Position numbers and translations under genes: made by a program. Shown here one piece after another: positions 43,290 through 54,479 of a stretch of 64,000 bases of DNA. The DNA comes from Sepiola atlantica (lineage: Eukaryota; Mollusca; Cephalopoda; Sepiida; Sepiolidae). Every line of letters starts with the position of its first letter. Positions within the stretch are counted from its first letter, which is position 1. Location: positions 26,297,413 through 26,361,412 of the forward strand of contig OY744525.1 of assembly GCA_963556195.1 (NCBI GenBank), in the 5' to 3' direction. Under the pieces are notes generated by a model. The model saw nothing but the letters and a program-made list of their open reading frames with translations. It was not told the origin of the DNA and did not search any database.

Positions 43290-43629
43290 GAGTAAAATAT
43301 TGGAATGGTGTCTATTGTATCTTTAAAGATACAAAAAAATTTTTGTTAATATTAATTTGCTTTATTAACTTTTCGTGTGATTTTAGGGTCAGCGTCGGCA
43401 ATCTTTCATTCGTTTTGATAGGTGCTACAGTCACAAGTTGATGAATAATAAAAATTTTAAAATACTTCATTTTTTTTTTAAACTTGAAACACTAATTTAG
43501 AAATTTTGAAAATTAAGTTCACAAAAGAAAAAAAATAGAATTAGAGTTGAAAGAATAAGTAGAATGTCAGAAGTCAGTTAAAAATATTCTAGATAATTTC
43601 TATAAATATAAAAGATCCTATTTTATTTT

Positions 43630-44047
43630 TGGGTCCCAGTAGGTGAAGAGACATTCTTTGAACCAGTCGTCTACCTCGATCGAATATTCCTGCTTTTAGA
43701 TACTGTTATTAGTATATTTGCTCATCATTTTCATTTTTAAGATGCAAATGGTAATGAAAAAGAAAGTAAAAACATTAAAATATAATATTTATCAAAAGAA
43801 AATAAAGATAAAAATGTCTGAATGTTTTTGTAACCATTTTGAAAGCTGAACTATTTTATTTGCGACCAAAACCAGCGTCTCAGAAGTCTGGTGATGCCAT
43901 CTGTGTTTAATCTAACGATCATGCTATGAATAATACTAAGTTCTTGTAGTGGAACGAGATGCGATCCAAACGAACGCCAAAAATAAAATGGCTTGAAATG
44001 CTACCCTCTTTCTAGTTCAGTTCAAATTAAAAGAAAATAAAGTTTTT

Positions 44048-44101
<54 letters not shown>

Positions 44102-44640
44102 TTCAATATGGTCCTAATATACTATTTCTTTATTCATTGGGTGTTTAAGTGGATGAAATTACATCGCTTGAAAAAGTCACCTACCTTGGTCGAAGTTTTT
44201 TTTTTTCTTTGGTGCCAATAAAGTGAAATTACATCCCTTGAACCAAAATAACCTACCTTAGTCGAATCTTTCTTTTTCAGATTCTTCTATTCAGTAGTCT
44301 TATTTTGACGTTGGGGGGGGGGGGTCATTTAATTTCATAAATCGCTAGAAGAATCTTAGCTGAATTCGAATGGTGTCATGCGGTAAATATATACAATCTT
44401 AATTGGACAAAAAGGAGCTACGAAAACAAGTTTTGGTAGGTGAAGTTATATCCCTTGAATCAAAATTATCTATCCTAGTTGAATATTTTTGTCTTTTAAA
44501 TTCTTCTATTAAGTGGTCTAATTTTGATGTTGAAGGATAATTTAATTACATAATTCGATGGAAGTATTTTATCAGAGTTAAAAATCAAAAAGCATTTTAT
44601 TGTGCGATAAATATATATATGACATTAATTAAACAGAAGT
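43630..44640. repeat. Diverged repeats around a TA array
   Basis: The block 'GGTGAA...ACAT/ATCCCTTGAA.CAAAA..ACCTACCTTAGTCGAAT' recurs near 43640, 44155, 44222 and 44442 with obvious divergence. Each is followed by a TTCTTCTATTAAGTGGTCT-like stretch. (TA)n of about 26 units lies at 44049-44099. Confidence 0.6.
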
Positions 44641-44766
44641 GGGTCCAAATATAATGATATATTACCGTCGAGAATTCTTTCTGGCCCCAGCAAATATCTG
44701 GATCGCAGCTCGTTACGTAAATGGCTGAAGTCTTGTTAATGCGTTGGTAGTCACACTAGTAATAGT

Positions 44767-45543
44767 ACCCATTAAAATGTTATTTCAAACTGAAGTGTGA
44801 CAGACCCATTAAAATGCTATTTCAAACTGAAATCTGACAGACCCATTAAAATGCTATTTCAAACTTTAGTGTGACAAACCCATTAAAATTCTATTTCAAA
44901 CTGAAGTGTGACAGACCCATTAAAATGCTATTTCAAACTGAAGTGTGACAGACCCATTAAAATGCTATTTCAAACTTTAGTGTGACAAACCCATTAAAAT
45001 TCTATTTCAAACTGAAGTGTGACAGACCCATTAAAATGCTATTTCAAACTGAAATCTGACAGACCCATTAAAATGCTATTTCAAACTTTAGTGTGACAAA
45101 CCCATTAAAATTCTATTTCAAACTGAAGTGTGACAGACCCATTAAAATGCTATTTCAAACTGAAATCTGACAGACCCATTAAAATGCTATTTCAAACTTT
45201 AGAGTGACAAACCCATTAAAATTCTATTTCAAACTGAAGTGTGACAGACCCATTAAAATGCTATTTCAAACTGAAATCTGACAGACCCATTAAAATGCTA
45301 TTTCAAACTTTAGTGTGACAAACCCATTAAAATTCTATTTCAAACTGAAATCTGACAGACCCATTAAAATGCTATTTCAAACTTTAGTGTGACAAACCCA
45401 TTAAAATTCTATTTCAAACTGAAGTGTGACAGACCCATTAAAATGCTATTTCAAACTGAAATCTGACAGACCCATTAAAATGTTATTTCAAACTTTAGTG
45501 TGACAGACCCATTAAAATGTTATTTCAAACTTTAGTGCGACAG
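44767..45543. repeat. 37-bp satellite, 21 copies, with trimeric higher-order pattern
   Basis: The unit starts ACCCATTAAAATGCTATTTC and ends AAACTGAAGTGTGACAG. 777 bp is exactly 21 units. Three variants alternate: a GCTATTTC unit ending GAAATCTGACAG, a GCTATTTC unit ending TTTAGTGTGACAA, and a TCTATTTC unit ending GAAGTGTGACAG. They repeat in that order through most of the array, a 111-bp higher-order unit. One trimer at 45312-45420 lacks its regular third variant. Confidence 0.95.
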
Positions 45544-45544
45544 A

Positions 45545-46385
45545 CAGATTAACCAATATCTTATAGAGATGATTCGATGCATCTGCAAAAAAAACATTTT
45601 TATATCTGTTGTAGAGAAAGTACTGACACCCCTTACTTTATACAATGAACTATTCCAACGATAATGATGCTTGCCTTGACGAGTATAACGGTAGTATACA
45701 AGTCCAGCTGGGCCATTCACAGTATTCATTACAAGCTAGTTACCCAACTTGTAACTACCTATTGTATTTTTCACTTACAGTAATAAACCATTTTATATCT
45801 GTATGGTGACCATTCGAGTTATTATTAAATACCTCTAGATAACATTGCAAAAATATCATACGATATCATTCTGACCGAACATACCATGAATATTGATTTC
45901 ATGTAAATCTAGCATTCAGCACTCATTAAACCCTTATTTTGAAGATCTATTTTCCAGAATATAACTTGCTAAAACCATACTCAGCGCCACATTAGTTTGA
46001 ACAGAAACTTGTAGGATACAGATAGATAAAAAAGATAGATATATCTAATAGATAAAATAATGTTGGCCAGATTTTTTTTTAAATGGACCTAAATAGCATT
46101 TAAGCTGATAAATCAAACTTTGATTCTGACTATGCAACTTCTATTTGTCATTGTTGTAGCATGTTTATTTCAATAGACTTTACTACAATTTATATTTTGT
46201 AATACTACATCCGATCTGGCAGTTTTCTGATGTGTAGAAATTCTTAAATAATCACCTTAAAAGAAAAATCAGCTAAGAACTCTTATTCTTTTAGTAAATT
46301 ATTCCTTACTTTTTGTTTCATTAATGGTTTACTAACAGTTACATTTTCTTATTCTTTTCTTTATAAACACATGCAAAGGTTCATT
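45545..46385. other. No recognised feature
   Basis: A 65-residue minus-strand frame at 45532-45729 has no motif I recognise. The rest is AT-rich without visible repeats. Confidence 0.45.
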
Positions 46386-46389
46386 TGTA

Positions 46390-46805
46390 ATTTAGGGGGA
46401 GACTTTTTTGTAAGCTAGCCTTGTAACTCCTTCCTTTTCTATCGGGCTCTTGAACGACTTACTTTTAAGCTAGACGATTTGGAATCCAGGTAATTGAATG
46501 CCGGTGGCGAGGTCTCTTTCAGGCTTCGTTTGTGTTGAAGTGATTCTACCTTCCTCTTCTTTTTTATTATTAGGATTAGCTCCTTTCATAAAGTGGCTTC
46601 ATGCCAAGCAACTTCCATAAAAATATTAAAAATAAAACAAATTACACACTGATGGATTATTGATCAATTCTTTTTTTTTTCTAATGCCTTACTTCGTTTT
46701 TATTAAATAAAAACCAGGTTCATTTTTAGCTCAGATACTGAACATATAAAAGAAATTTGAATGTAATGGATCCCAGGAAACGCCGGGTCGGTACAGCTAG
46801 TACAG
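46390..46805 (-). repeat. Dispersed repeat with GCCGGGTC...AGCTAGTA terminus
   Basis: The end AAACGCCGGGTCGGTACAGC then TAGTA at 46779 is the inverse of the starts at 39424 and 62821. GGATTAGCTCCTTTCATAAA, GTGGCTTCATGCC is shared with 7085-7112 (TTTAGCTCCTTACATCAAGT). Class unknown. Confidence 0.5.
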
Positions 46806-47045
46806 ATATATATATAGATATCTGTTTAATCATAAGATAACAAAAGCAATGTTCTAATCCCATGCTTGTTTAACAAGGAAACCATAAAAGAAATCCAATG
46901 TTCATTATAGGTAGATTATTGTAATCTATGTATTTCGACTAATTTGATAAGGACGGCTTAAAACCTTGTAAATGATTTTGAGGTGTATTATAAACTTATA
47001 TATCAATTTGCCTTGTATGATCATTGTAGTGTACGTTCTTATTAG

Positions 47046-47162
47046 TTATCGCTATACCATGTTGAAACATTGGTTCCTATTGCATCATCAATGTTGAGTA
47101 ATGTTCAGCTTGGTACTAAATAGATGGGTGCCCATGTTGGAATACAAGGTGCTTCAAGTTTC
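47046..47162 (+). pseudogene. 5S rRNA retropseudogene or SINE head, near full length
   Basis: TTATCGCTATACCATGTTGA, AACATTGGTTCC, TCATCAATGTTGAGTAATGT, GGTACTAAATAGATGGGTGC and GGAATACAAGGTGCTTCAAG follow 5S rRNA in order from the 5' end to the 3' end. Many substitutions, no plausible function. The flank after 47162 does not match the body at 40790, so it is either an isolated pseudogene or a different subfamily. Confidence 0.7.
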
Positions 47163-47501
47163 GAAGTGACTTAGTCTTTCATATGATTCAGCATTGTATG
47201 ACTTTTGACTTCCTGATTTTGTTGTTGGCATTAGTTTAGCCAATTCTTTATAGAATGAGTTACTTATGAGAGGACCCATGTGAAGGTTGCTAACGTTCAT
47301 AGTAAAAGTGGTGTTATGAAACCGACGGGATCCGAACTAAGCATGTCCAGGTCGGCAATCCACATGAGTATACACTTCATCACCACCATCACTTCCCTGA
47401 AAGTGACTGTAAGAAAGTCCCATCCTCTAATCATTCTTGGAGAGATACGAATCCATGTCTTCTTCCTATAGCTATGGGTGAAATAGTACGGTATTGATTT
47501 A

Positions 47502-47815
47502 CTCCTCTCCAGGAGTTAGGCACAAGGCCAGTTTTATCTTACTCCCACAAGTAAGATGTGACCCAAGGTCGAGTCGGGAAAGTGGGGTTTAAAAATTGCC
47601 TGGGCAGTCCCGTCGGCATTCTCCGGTAGGGGCGCCTCAGGCAGTAAGCAATAAACTTACTCCTCCCCAAAGAGGAGAGGTGAAGCCTGGGAGGGGTGGA
47701 CCTCCTAGAACTGCACAGGACGGACCCATAGACCGGCGTAAATCAATACCAGTCTATGGGGTGCAGTATCCATCGGAACAGATACTACACTTTGATCTTA
47801 GCCAAAAGGCCAAGT
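47502..47815 (-). mobile_element. U2-snRNA-headed SINE, GC-richer subfamily
   Basis: On the minus strand from 47813: TTGGCCTTTTGGCTAAGATC then AAAGTGTAGTATCTGTTCC, the closest match to U2 snRNA (5' stem to branch-point segment) in the window. It is then followed by GATGGATACTGCACC, a short inverted repeat of the same segment. The body includes CCTGAGGCGCCCCTACCGGA and ends GTGCCTAACTCCTGGAGAGG near 47502. The related copy is at 20285-20500. Confidence 0.75.
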
Positions 47816-47842
47816 AGACGAAACCCTCAAACCTTGATAGAG

Positions 47843-48178
47843 CAACTTTTTTACAAGTACTTCCACGGAATGTACTCTAATAAACTTATTGCACTTGTAC
47901 CAACTCAACGAAAATTACCCCAGACCCACCCGACTAGCAAGAAAATCCCACACCTTCACTGTAGAGGTCTCTAGATGCTGGAAGATTTCCTACTCTGATA
48001 GTTTCTTTCCTTGGATGGCTTGCAGTTGGAATTCCTTACCTGCTCCCTGTTTCCCTGGGCATACCAACATGCAGAAATTAAAATGTAATGTGAACAAACA
48101 ACTTGCTGCCTAACTCCCCACCCAGGTTGTCTCCCTATAAATCTGGCCCCTATCACAGTAGCCCACTACTGAAATTCT
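47843..48178 (+). mobile_element. LINE family A, C-terminal fragment
   Basis: FYKYFHGMYSNKLIALVPTQ at 47845-47905, a RPTRxARKSHTFTVEVSRCW block, SFFPWMACSWNSLPAPCFPG and NMQKLKCNVNKQLAA in overlapping frames. The 3' UTR is TAAATCTGGCCCCTATCACA and GTAGCCCACTACTG. It abuts the U2-SINE on its left. Confidence 0.75.
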
Positions 48179-48369
48179 CATTTCTTCTTGATGCAGCATT
48201 TACCCTGAACGAGTTCAACCGGTTTTCTCTCTCGCCCTGCATGTGAGTTAAGGAAGAAGTTTTCAGGAAATACTGAATTCACTAGCTGTCATCAAGAGCC
48301 GTATGTATATCCCGGTCATGAGAGATTTGGACAACGTTAGTTTTTATATGGAAGTGTCATCGTCTTCCC

Positions 48370-48474
48370 ACATACAGCATCTGGTATTCCCAAATGGTCA
48401 CCCATCTGGTACCTACCAGGCTCAACGTCACTTAACTTTGGTGATCAAACACGAACTGGTATGTCGACATAATT
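48370..48474 (-). pseudogene. 5S rRNA retropseudogene or SINE head
   Basis: On the minus strand: ATCACCAAAGTTAAGTGACG, TTGAGCCTGGTAGGTACCAG, ATGGGTGACCATTTGGGAAT and ACCAGATGCTGTATG, matching 5S rRNA from about position 45 to the end, with the 5' part weaker. The 5' part (ACATACCAGTTCGTGTTTG) is degraded. Confidence 0.75.
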
Positions 48475-48777
48475 ATTCTGTACTATTCTATACAATTAAT
48501 TGAACACAAGTAGCGGTTTTACATCTGAGTGTGTTCATACTTTTCTTGGCGTTATTTTTTAATACAAGGTGTCCATACAGTCCGTGTGCACTTTAAAAAA
48601 TTTATAACTCGATTTGTATTTGCGATAGAAATTATCTCTAAAAAATGTTATCATGTTATGAAGTTTCATGTACCTAGTGTTATTTATAGTTATTGAATAA
48701 TTTCTTCACTACAAAATTTGCAGCAGTTTTTAGATAAGTAAAAAAAATGTTTCTTATTTTCCGAATCAATTTGATCG

Positions 48778-48930
48778 ATGGCTTCAACTGAGGAAAAAGT
48801 AAACTGTATCCTTTGGTTGTCTGAACTGACTTTTTTAAGGGGATATGTGAAAACAATTGTGTATGCGGCCAAACCTAGTACATTAGAAGATTTGAAATGT
48901 GATTTCAGGAATTACTTATGTTTTCCATGA
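48778..48930 (+). pseudogene. Transposase N-terminal remnant (tentative)
   Basis: From the ATG at 48778: MASTEEKVNCILWLSELTFL, then YVKTIVYAAKPSTLEDLKCD. The 'EEK..CILW..E' start and the later 'DLK' helix resemble the DNA-binding start of a mariner-like transposase or a DUF4817-type host protein. A stop occurs soon after FRNYLCFP. Based on memory of the pattern only. Confidence 0.4.
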
Positions 48931-48976
48931 ACTGCAAAATCGTATTACCCTTTTGTATTGCTAATGATGGGGGACA

Positions 48977-49728
48977 TATGGAAACTGAAATAAAATTTCA
49001 AATATGGAAACTTAAATAAAATTTCAAATATGGAAACTTAAATAAAATTTCAAATATGGAAACTGAAATAAAATTTCTAATATGGAAACTTAAATAAAAT
49101 TTCTAATATGGAAACTTAAATAAAATTTCTAATATGGAAACTTAAATAAAATTTCAAATATGGAAACTTAAATAAAATTTAAAATATGGAAACTGAAATA
49201 AAATTTCTAATATGGAAACTGAAATAAAATTTCTAATATGGAAACTTAAATAAAATTTCAAATATGGAAACTGAAATAAAATTTCTAATATGGAAACTGA
49301 AATAAAATTTCAAATATGGAAACTTAAATAAAATTTCAAATATGGAAACTTAAATAAAATTTCAAATATGGAAACTGAAATAAAATTTCTAATATGGAAA
49401 CTTAAATAAAATTTCAAATACGGAAACTGAAATAAAATTTCTAATATGGAAACTTAAATAAAATTTCTAATATGGAAACTTAAATAAAATTTCAAATATG
49501 GAAACTGAAATAAAATTTCTAATATGGAAACTTAAATAAAATTTCAAATATGGAAACTTAAATAAAATTTCAAATATGGAAACTTAAATAAAATTTCAAA
49601 TATGGAAACTGAAATAAAATTTAAAATATGGAAACTTAAATAAAATTTCTAATATGGAAACTTAAATAAAATTTCAAATATGGAAACTTAAATAAAATTT
49701 CAAATATGGAAACTTAAATAAAATTTCA
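48977..49728. repeat. 26-bp minisatellite, about 29 copies
   Basis: The unit is ATATGGAAACTTAAATAAAA followed by TTTCAA or TTTCTA. Two polymorphic sites (CTTAAAT/CTGAAAT and TTTCAA/TTTCTA) alternate irregularly along the 752-bp array. It ends at AATTTCAATAAAACC. Confidence 0.95.
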
Positions 49729-49984
49729 ATAAAACCTTAAAATATATAGATTTACTTCTTTCTAATCCTTTTTACAGATTATTTCTATCGCAAATAAAAC
49801 TAAAGTTATAATGTCTTTTAAAGTGCACACAGACTTTTCATTCATTAACTTTAAAATAATGAAAGAAAAACACTTTATTTCATAATTCTTATGAGACATT
49901 CTAAATGGTGGAATACTACTAAAATAAGTTTTGTTGCATTAAATTGAAGGCTTCATGATCCATCCATTATGCTTATCGTTTTAT

Positions 49985-50392
49985 GTATAACTCATGGGAT
50001 TTGTATAGAACACATATTTTTTGTAGCACTTGTAAGCATTGGATATACAAGAAATGCAGTGGGATTACAAGTTGGTTAAGAGATGATAACCAGTTTGTGT
50101 GTAAGAAGTCTAAGACAATGGGAACGGATGAGAACTCAGATGTGGACCAAGTATGTCTGGATGGTGAAGCTATTGAGGTTGTCTAGAAGTTTTGTTATCT
50201 TGGTGATGCCATTAAAGTTGAGGTAGCAGGCTCAATTAGTAGGGAAAGGCCAAGGAAAACATGGAAGGAAGTGATAAGTATTGGTTAGAGAGAAAGAGGG
50301 ATAAATGAGACCAGGCTAGGGATAGGTTAGTTTGGAAGTCAACACATGCCAGCATGTAAAACCGATGTCTAACCGACTATGATGATGATGAA
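49985..50392 (+). mobile_element. RTE-like LINE, internally deleted (family B)
   Basis: The frame from 49983 reads THIFCSTCKHWIYKKCSGIT then WLRDDNQFVCKKSKTMGTDE, the Cys-rich thumb-side segment of this LINE type, then VCLDGEAIEVV and KFCYLGD. The sequence then jumps to EVAGSISRERPRKTWKEVIS. About 100 residues expected between those blocks (present in 60165-61165) are absent. A (GATGAT)n tail ends at 50392. Confidence 0.75.
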
Positions 50393-50639
50393 GTCTTCAG
50401 GATATGATCACAATAAAATACAAGATTTTTTTCTTTCCTAGTGAAAGTAAAAATCAGTTATAAAAATTATGTGTGTGTCTGTCTGTCTGAAGCCAAAACT
50501 ATACTATTGAAATCTATTGTACAGTGTACTTAGTATAAAATAGTATAAGAGGAAGTGTAGTATGGATTGAAATAGTGGGGAGGGGGAGATTACATGAGCA
50601 CACTCGAAAATAATAGGAGGGGTGGTACTACAGTATCTC

Positions 50640-51225
50640 TTCGTTAATTATGATACCAGCCTCTCAGGCATTACCGCCTCCTTTTGGGGAAAGCAGAGCA
50701 GTATCACAAAGATCGACTATTTTCATTCAACTGGTATTGCTAAATTGACAAAAGTTCAAAAACCTTTTTTTATTCACTTCTCGGACTTTGGGCCACGACA
50801 AAGTGCAGTACCTGTTCTTACTACATATTTTTAATAAAAGTAAAAAAAAAAATGATTTATTTGTAAATCTATCATTGTATTATCTTTTACTGTCTACCTC
50901 CTTTTTTTTATGACACGAATCATCCCAAGCATTACATTCTCCTTTCTAGGGGTACTGTAGTATCTGTTCTGTTGTCATGAGACTATTGTTTCCTTTATTT
51001 GTTTTTTCGGGGGGGGGGCTTGGGTATGTTCTGTTGTCATGATAGGATCCTCCCAGGGATTAACTTCTCGTTTTGTTTTTTTATGAGGGGGGGGGAAACC
51101 TACCAGGTAATACCTCATCCTTTGGGGAACTGTAGTGTAGTATATGTTCGTTTGTACTAATACCATACTTCCAGGCATTACCACAAATTTACAGGATATA
51201 AATCCTTTTAGTAATTTACTACCCA
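50640..51225 (+). repeat. Second cluster of U2-like modules
   Basis: Degenerate heads at about 50668-50706 (CCTCCTTTTGGGGAAAGCAG then AGCAGTATC), 50782-50823 (CTCGGACTTTGGGCCACGAC, AAAGTGCAGTACCTGTTCTT), 50937-50972 (CTGTAGTATCTGTTCTGTTG) and 51112-51150 (CTGTAGTGTAGTATATGTTC). Several are preceded by a CAGGCATTACC/CAGGTAATACC block. The repeated use of only the head region, all on one strand, distinguishes this from a single SINE. G-runs occur at 51010 and 51086. Confidence 0.6.
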
Positions 51226-52221
51226 ACTAGCAAAAATATGCAACCAGAGGGAGACTTTTGATTCGTTATCATTTTGTTGTTAGTTCACACGAAACAAAAA
51301 CAAAAACACTTACAACTATGATATTTTTGGTTTTCCACACACAATAAAAAAATTCTCATTGTCAGTTCATTGTTGCTCTGGTAGATAGACTGGTACTCGA
51401 ATCTCTGTGAGTATGTTGACATTTCATTAAAACATATTGAAAAATAAAATAGTTATTCAACTTTAATTTGAAAATGTTCCTTAAAAAGAAATTTCCTATC
51501 ACTACAGGACATTGATTTTACAGAATATACAAAACTAACACTAACCTTAACCCTTCTCTAGTTACGTTAACACCAATCAAATTTCTCTCAGCTATGAACA
51601 AATTTGTAGTTGTGCAAGGTATGACAGCTTGCATATGCACCTTTTTCCAAATTGCAAATGGCAGACTAAACATGCAAAATTAATTCCACCTTCTGCAGAT
51701 TCCTGGATGACACATGACAGTCAAAGCTAAGAATTCTTTAACATAACAAGACAATTTACAGGTGTAACTAGCGGCAACAGCATATGGTTGGTGGCACTCA
51801 AAGAATCTTCTTAGTATTCTTCGATGTGGTAGACAAAGCAGCATTAACATGTTTTGTTTTTTTTTCACCATTAACTCTGCTGCCACCATGTACTCATAAT
51901 AAAAGAAAACGAAACGTGTAAGAAACAAGGCTACCTGGCGTTGCCCGGGACACACATATACACACACAAATACATACAACACACGTTTGGGGGGGGGGGC
52001 AGATGATGGTAAGCACCATCCTGGTTTTATTTAAAGAAATATTTTTTCCGAATTATTTTTTTTAAAGAAGCAAACAGTTCTTCGTAAATTATAGAGAGAC
52101 GTCACATAAACGTCTATTCCCGATATTTGATTTATACAAAAATGTAATGCTAAAATTGCAACAGGAAGATGATAAAAATAAAATAAAATAAAAATTGAAG
52201 AAATCCAATGATTGTTGATAT

Positions 52222-52465
52222 TAATTTTGAATGAATGAGAGTTCTTGGATTGGTAGGTGAAGAACACTTGGGGTAGCAGAGTCAGTTCACAGGGGAAGGC
52301 CAATAATAATATGAGAGGAAGTGATAAGGATGGACTTGAGAGAAAGAGGGATTAATAAAGATTTAGCCAGAGATGGGTTAATTTAGAAGTCAATTTCTAA
52401 AAGCCGTCCAATACATGCCAGCATGTAAAACGAACATTGAACCAATGATGATGATGATGTTGATG
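52222..52465 (+). mobile_element. RTE-like LINE 3' end (family B)
   Basis: AACACTTGGGGTAGCAGAGT, CAGTTCACAGGGGAAGGCCA and AAAGAGGGATTAATAAAGAT follow the family B C-terminus, ending CATGTAAAACGAACATTGAA then (ATG)n at 52446-52460, shading into GACGACGATGACG. Confidence 0.75.
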
Positions 52466-52660
52466 ATGACGACGACGATGACGTAGATGTCTTTTTACAT
52501 AGTTTGTTGCATTTTGTAATTAATCTTAATTTTGTTTTTTTGCCAATGAATTTGAATTTGAATTTGAATGACTATCAGAGATTGGCTGAGATTTAAACTT
52601 GGCATGGCCGATTCCATAGGCTGCAAGTGAATTAAAGACCGATTTTGGAAGACTACAGAA

Positions 52661-53388
52661 TTTTTTTTTTTTTAACATAATTCCCCCCAAACAAGGCAGG
52701 CAGCCACTGTAGACGTAAAGGGCTACTGAGAGTTAGGGTGTAGGTTTAGTGTGTCATCTTACATTGTGTAGCGAGATGTCTGTTTACATTAGTTTTAAAC
52801 CTCTGCATGTCAGTACAGTCGGGGAAACAGGGAGAAGGGAGGGAGTTCCAAAGGCTGGCAGCACGAGGAAAGAAGCTATTGGAGTAGAAGGCTCTCCGGC
52901 ATCTGGGGATCTCCACAGTGAATGGATAAGAGTTAGCAGATTGTCGGGTTGGTCTAGTGTATTTAAGTCGAGGGAGCACCAGGGTAGTCAGTTCATCGGA
53001 GCATAATCCCTTGAAGTATTTGTAAAACAAGCACAAGGATGCAACATTGCGGTGATGGGACAGTGGCTGGAGATTGATCGATAGTGAGGGAATTATTAAG
53101 TTGGCGACTCTTTTTGGACCTTGTTTAAGAGGGAGAGACTAGTGGATGATGCACCAGCCCAGATATAACAACAATACTCAATGCATAGACGGATGGTAGC
53201 TTCATAGAGATACAGGATAATGTCAGGTGTGAGGAGTTTACTAGCACGGTAGAGGGAGCCCACCTTCTTTGCTGCAGCCTTGGCAATGTCTTCAATGCAT
53301 TTGTTCCAATTCATGTTGCCTGTGAAGGTTAGGCCGAGGAGTTTGAACTCTCAGATAGGGTGTTATTTGCCATAACAATAAAGATTCT
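52661..53388 (-). mobile_element. LINE family A, RT thumb to 3' UTR
   Basis: On the minus strand: MNWNKCIEDIAKAAAKKVGS and LLTPDIILYLYEATIRLCIE (53314 to 53096), a frameshift near 53090, then MCLFYKYFKGLCSDELTTLV, RPTRQSANSYPFTVEIPRCR and FPRAASLWNSLPSPCFPDCT (53036 to 52746). The 3' UTR with an AATTATGTTAAAAAAA end is at about 52664-52690. A near-identical sister of 23741-24728, showing that the family spread relatively recently. Confidence 0.85.
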
Positions 53389-53734
53389 TCTAGAAAATCC
53401 TACATTCGAACGAGCCTAGTCATAAAATGGTTTACATATGTACAAAAAAATCTAATTCGAGAGATATACAAGCTTCTTGTTGTTTGGAAGATTTGAGAAT
53501 AATAAAGAAACATACAATGCTTCCTTCTCCTTTCTCTCTCTCGACTTTGTTTTAATATTGGATGAGAATAGCATCTCATAAACCAGCACTTTTATTTGTA
53601 TTTTTGCCTATTCATAATTAACATAAAAAGAACAAAACTCTTGCGCTTTTTTGTGATATTTTAATATTTTTGATTCATTTCTCAGAGTTTGTTTTGACAG
53701 TTCACTATTTTATTTATTTCCCATCTTTCTTTTG

Positions 53735-54190
53735 GTTTGGTTTGGTTGTTTTACGGCATATCAACCCTTTTCCGGTTATTTGATGCCGAATCCGGTCATT
53801 TTGTTAAAAGTTTTTATGCTTCAAGTTCTTTATATCTTCAAATAGTTATTCTTGGTGTTTGATTTGGTTGTTTTGTTTTACGGCATATCAACCTTTTTCG
53901 GATTATTTGATGCCGAATCCGGACATTTTCGTGAAAGTTTTTATGCTTCAAGTTCTTTATATGTTTAAGTATTTATTCATGGTGTTTGGTTGAGTGAAAG
54001 GGGGAGGGGTGGAGGGGGAGAGGGATGGAAAGGGGAAGGAAGGAGATTTTTGTTTTTTGTTTTGGATTTTGCAGAACATGATTGAGTTTTGAAAAGAGAA
54101 AAAAAACAATAAAACATCAATGTTTGGTGCATTTTGGGTCTAGAAGTCGATATATTCAGACAGCTTGATCTGGTAGCACCAGACATCTTT
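53735..54190 (+). repeat. Dispersed repeat D, second long copy
   Basis: Inverse of 29750-30265: TTACGGCATATCAACC twice (53751 and 53878), AAAGTTTTTATGCTTCAAGT twice, a polypurine block (GGGGGAGGGGTGGAGGGGGA) and ATTTTGCAGAACATGATTGA, ending GATCTGGTAGCACCAGA. The 127-bp module is duplicated here and triplicated in the other copy. Confidence 0.75.
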
Positions 54191-54479
54191 CTTTTAAAGA
54201 AGTTGTAGATGCCACAATTGCTGCTAATGAAGACAAGTGACTCGTAGTGTGGAATCGGTAAAAAAAAAGTAGTTTTTGGTCTACTTGCTGCTCTTCAGAG
54301 ACAATCAATCAATAATGAAAGACAGCACATTATTCCAACACAAAACAGGAAGAAAGATGGTCAAGAACGGTGAGAAAGAACAGCAAGTCAAAAAAACACA
54401 AAAAAAATAACTTTGAAATATGACAATCATAGAAAAAAAAACTTCAAACATCTGACACAGCGTAATCCGAATCTCAGGC

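Larger units (their letters stand above)
48577..49836 (+). mobile_element. TIR transposon containing a transposase remnant and a minisatellite
   Basis: The left terminus CAGTCCGTGTGCACTTTAAA ... TTTGCGATAGAAATTATCTC (48578-48638) is matched in inverse by GATTATTTCTATCGCAAATA ... TTTAAAGTGCACACAGACTT (49778-49836). The arms are about 55-60 bp with a few mismatches. Between them are a short transposase-like coding stretch (48778-48930) and a 29-copy 26-bp array that makes up most of the element. The superfamily is not certain. Confidence 0.8.

Noticed and set aside
44767..45543. CRISPR-like array
   Set aside because: Units are contiguous with no unique spacers, and the context is animal retroelements; this is a satellite.
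47046..47162. Functional 5S rRNA gene
   Set aside because: Too many substitutions, and no T-run terminator immediately after the 3' end.
47760..47815. Functional U2 snRNA gene
   Set aside because: Only about the first 45 bases of U2 are present; the Sm site and 3' stem-loops are missing and a SINE body replaces them.
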